Positions 62,886 to 64,000 of a DNA stretch of 64,000 nucleotides are shown one piece after another (position 1 is the first letter of the stretch; every line of letters begins with the position of its first letter). The DNA is from Heliopora coerulea (taxonomy: Eukaryota; Cnidaria; Anthozoa; Scleralcyonacea; Helioporidae). The position numbers and the translations under genes were made by a program. The DNA lies in assembly GCA_030142905.1 (NCBI GenBank), contig JASJOG010000351.1:124001-188000 (forward strand). Reading direction: 5' to 3'. The notes below the pieces were generated by a model. That model was given only the letters and a program-made list of their open reading frames with translations, did not search any database and was not told where the DNA came from.

Positions 62886-63955
62886 GGGAGTGGGCAAAAA
62901 AAAGTGGCCATCGTCAAAAATATAGTCAATTTGATATAACTGTCATTGGAAGAACAGAAATGAAAGAAAACCATATATTTTATAAAAGCTTTCTTGGAGA
63001 TCTGATTAAAAAACTTTTGACATACTTATTTTAAGTGCTGGCATGGAACACACATCAATTCTTAATACTTTTATGATAATATCTTCTGCTAAACATAGTG
63101 CATTTTCTCCTATTTCTTACAAATTTAATGATATGAACTTGTACATAAAATTATCAAAATATTGCGCATCCTACAATATTTAGTTGATAACTTAAGTACA
63201 AAACATTATTAGCCAAAAAAACCAGTTACATGTGCAATTTTGAACGTTTTCGTTGAGGTTTTATGTGAAAGTGATGTGGCTAGTAAGGGACTTAAAAAAG
63301 TCGGCACCGAGAAATCTGAGATGAAAATTAGAAGGAATCATGAAATTCTTGGATTGCTTTAAGCTGGAATTACCACATGTACAGTTTCAAAAAAAATTCA
63401 TATCGACCTGTTCTGGGAAAAAAAACAAAAGAAAAACTTTGCATTAGGGTAAATTGAGTGGAGATTGCAGTCATGATCCTGGTTCTGGATGGAAACTACC
63501 GATCGAAGTGACCGTTTGATGATTAAAACGTCCAAATCAGGCAACCCAACCAAACATTAGCTAGCTGATAAACTAGAAACTCAGACAGGGGTCAAATTTT
63601 CCACCAAAACCATAAGTCACCTCTTAAAAGAGAGAATTCAAATGGAGAAAAAATCTGAGAAATCATTTGGGAGTGAGAAGAATCGTTTACCACGATTATC
63701 ATCTGCTTGTGAGCACATTAGTGGGAATGTTGATGAATGGGAATGGGTTCTCCTAAATCCCATTGAGAATTTATGGGCTGAGTTGGACTGATTAACAAAA
63801 GACCAAAAGTTGGAAAATGAAAACGAACTTTTTGCAGTAATCAAAAATGGCTTACAAACAATCACCAAAGAATACTTGCATCAACTTATTGAGAGCATGC
63901 CTCGTTAATGCAAAGCTGTGATCAAATTGAAGAGAGTGCCAGCTAGGTATTGAAT
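62886..63955 (+). pseudogene. Tc1/mariner transposase remnant without its catalytic Asp pair
   Basis: CAGGGAGTGGGCAAAAAAAA at 62886 after TA resembles a Tc1 end. Coding remnants: MKIRRNHEILGLL then AGITTCTVSKKI (helix-turn-helix), KTISHLLKERIQ, and the C-terminal VLLNPIENLWAEL with LHQLIESMPR near 63750-63900. The part with the two Asp residues is deleted (between about 63700 and 63740). Many stops. The right end is not clear. Confidence 0.65.
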
Positions 63956-64000
63956 GGTACATACACTAGGCATGTACTTGAGTTACTGTTGTTGCCTGTA

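Noticed and set aside
1..64000. CRISPR arrays, operons, bacterial ribosome binding sites
   Set aside because: Introns, SINEs, LINEs and eukaryotic transposons show this is animal nuclear DNA; the tandem arrays have no spacers.

Overview
This window looks like AT-rich nuclear DNA of an invertebrate animal, most likely an anthozoan cnidarian (coral or sea anemone). The case is indirect. Genes have spliceosomal introns with GT/AG borders. The transposon mix (Ginger, ISL2EU with a YqaJ nuclease, a gypsy with integrase directly after protease, Penelope-like elements, a restriction-like-endonuclease LINE, Harbinger MITEs) and the death-domain/ZU5 gene fit that group. All identities come from reading motifs; no search was run.

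Layout. 58-4505 is a Ginger-like cut-and-paste transposon whose minus-strand gene (integrase, Ulp1-like protease, PHD finger) can be followed through six exons and is broken by one stop. 4878-11795 is a decayed gypsy retrotransposon (+). Its Gag zinc knuckle was hit by an ISL2EU-type transposon (6075-10461) that carries a convergent pair: a THAP/DDE transposase and an intact SWIM/YqaJ nuclease. A hAT fragment abuts it at 11796-12801. 12.8-20.3 kb holds an 87-bp tandem repeat and nothing else I can call. 20.3-23.0 kb is a minus-strand gene with a 72-bp coding minisatellite, split by a Harbinger-type MITE that contains another inverted-repeat element.

23597-30065 is the most unusual object: a 6.5-kb element with ~200-bp terminal inverted repeats. 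It has a decayed minus-strand replicase that fuses a family-B DNA polymerase-like region, a superfamily-1 helicase and a GIY-YIG nuclease. A large inverted duplication sits at its centre, itself interrupted by a Mutator-like element with a 9-bp target duplication.

31.4-62.5 kb reads as one long minus-strand host gene: death domain, short linker exons, two ZU5 domains ending in an HFS motif, then a death domain, resembling PIDD1/UNC5CL proteins. Splice phases agree across most exons, but the link between 42.6 and 32.3 kb is incomplete. Its introns carry two LINEs, a Penelope-like element, tRNA-like SINEs in inverted pairs, a 59-bp tandem array of tRNA-like units, and a triplicated block that holds a linker exon. 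A second Penelope-like element and a Tc1 element lie between linker and death-domain exons, and a second Tc1 remnant lies at the right end.

The features cooperate only inside each element or gene. The common thread is nesting, inverted duplication, and small self-folding motifs, including several hammerhead-ribozyme-like cores.
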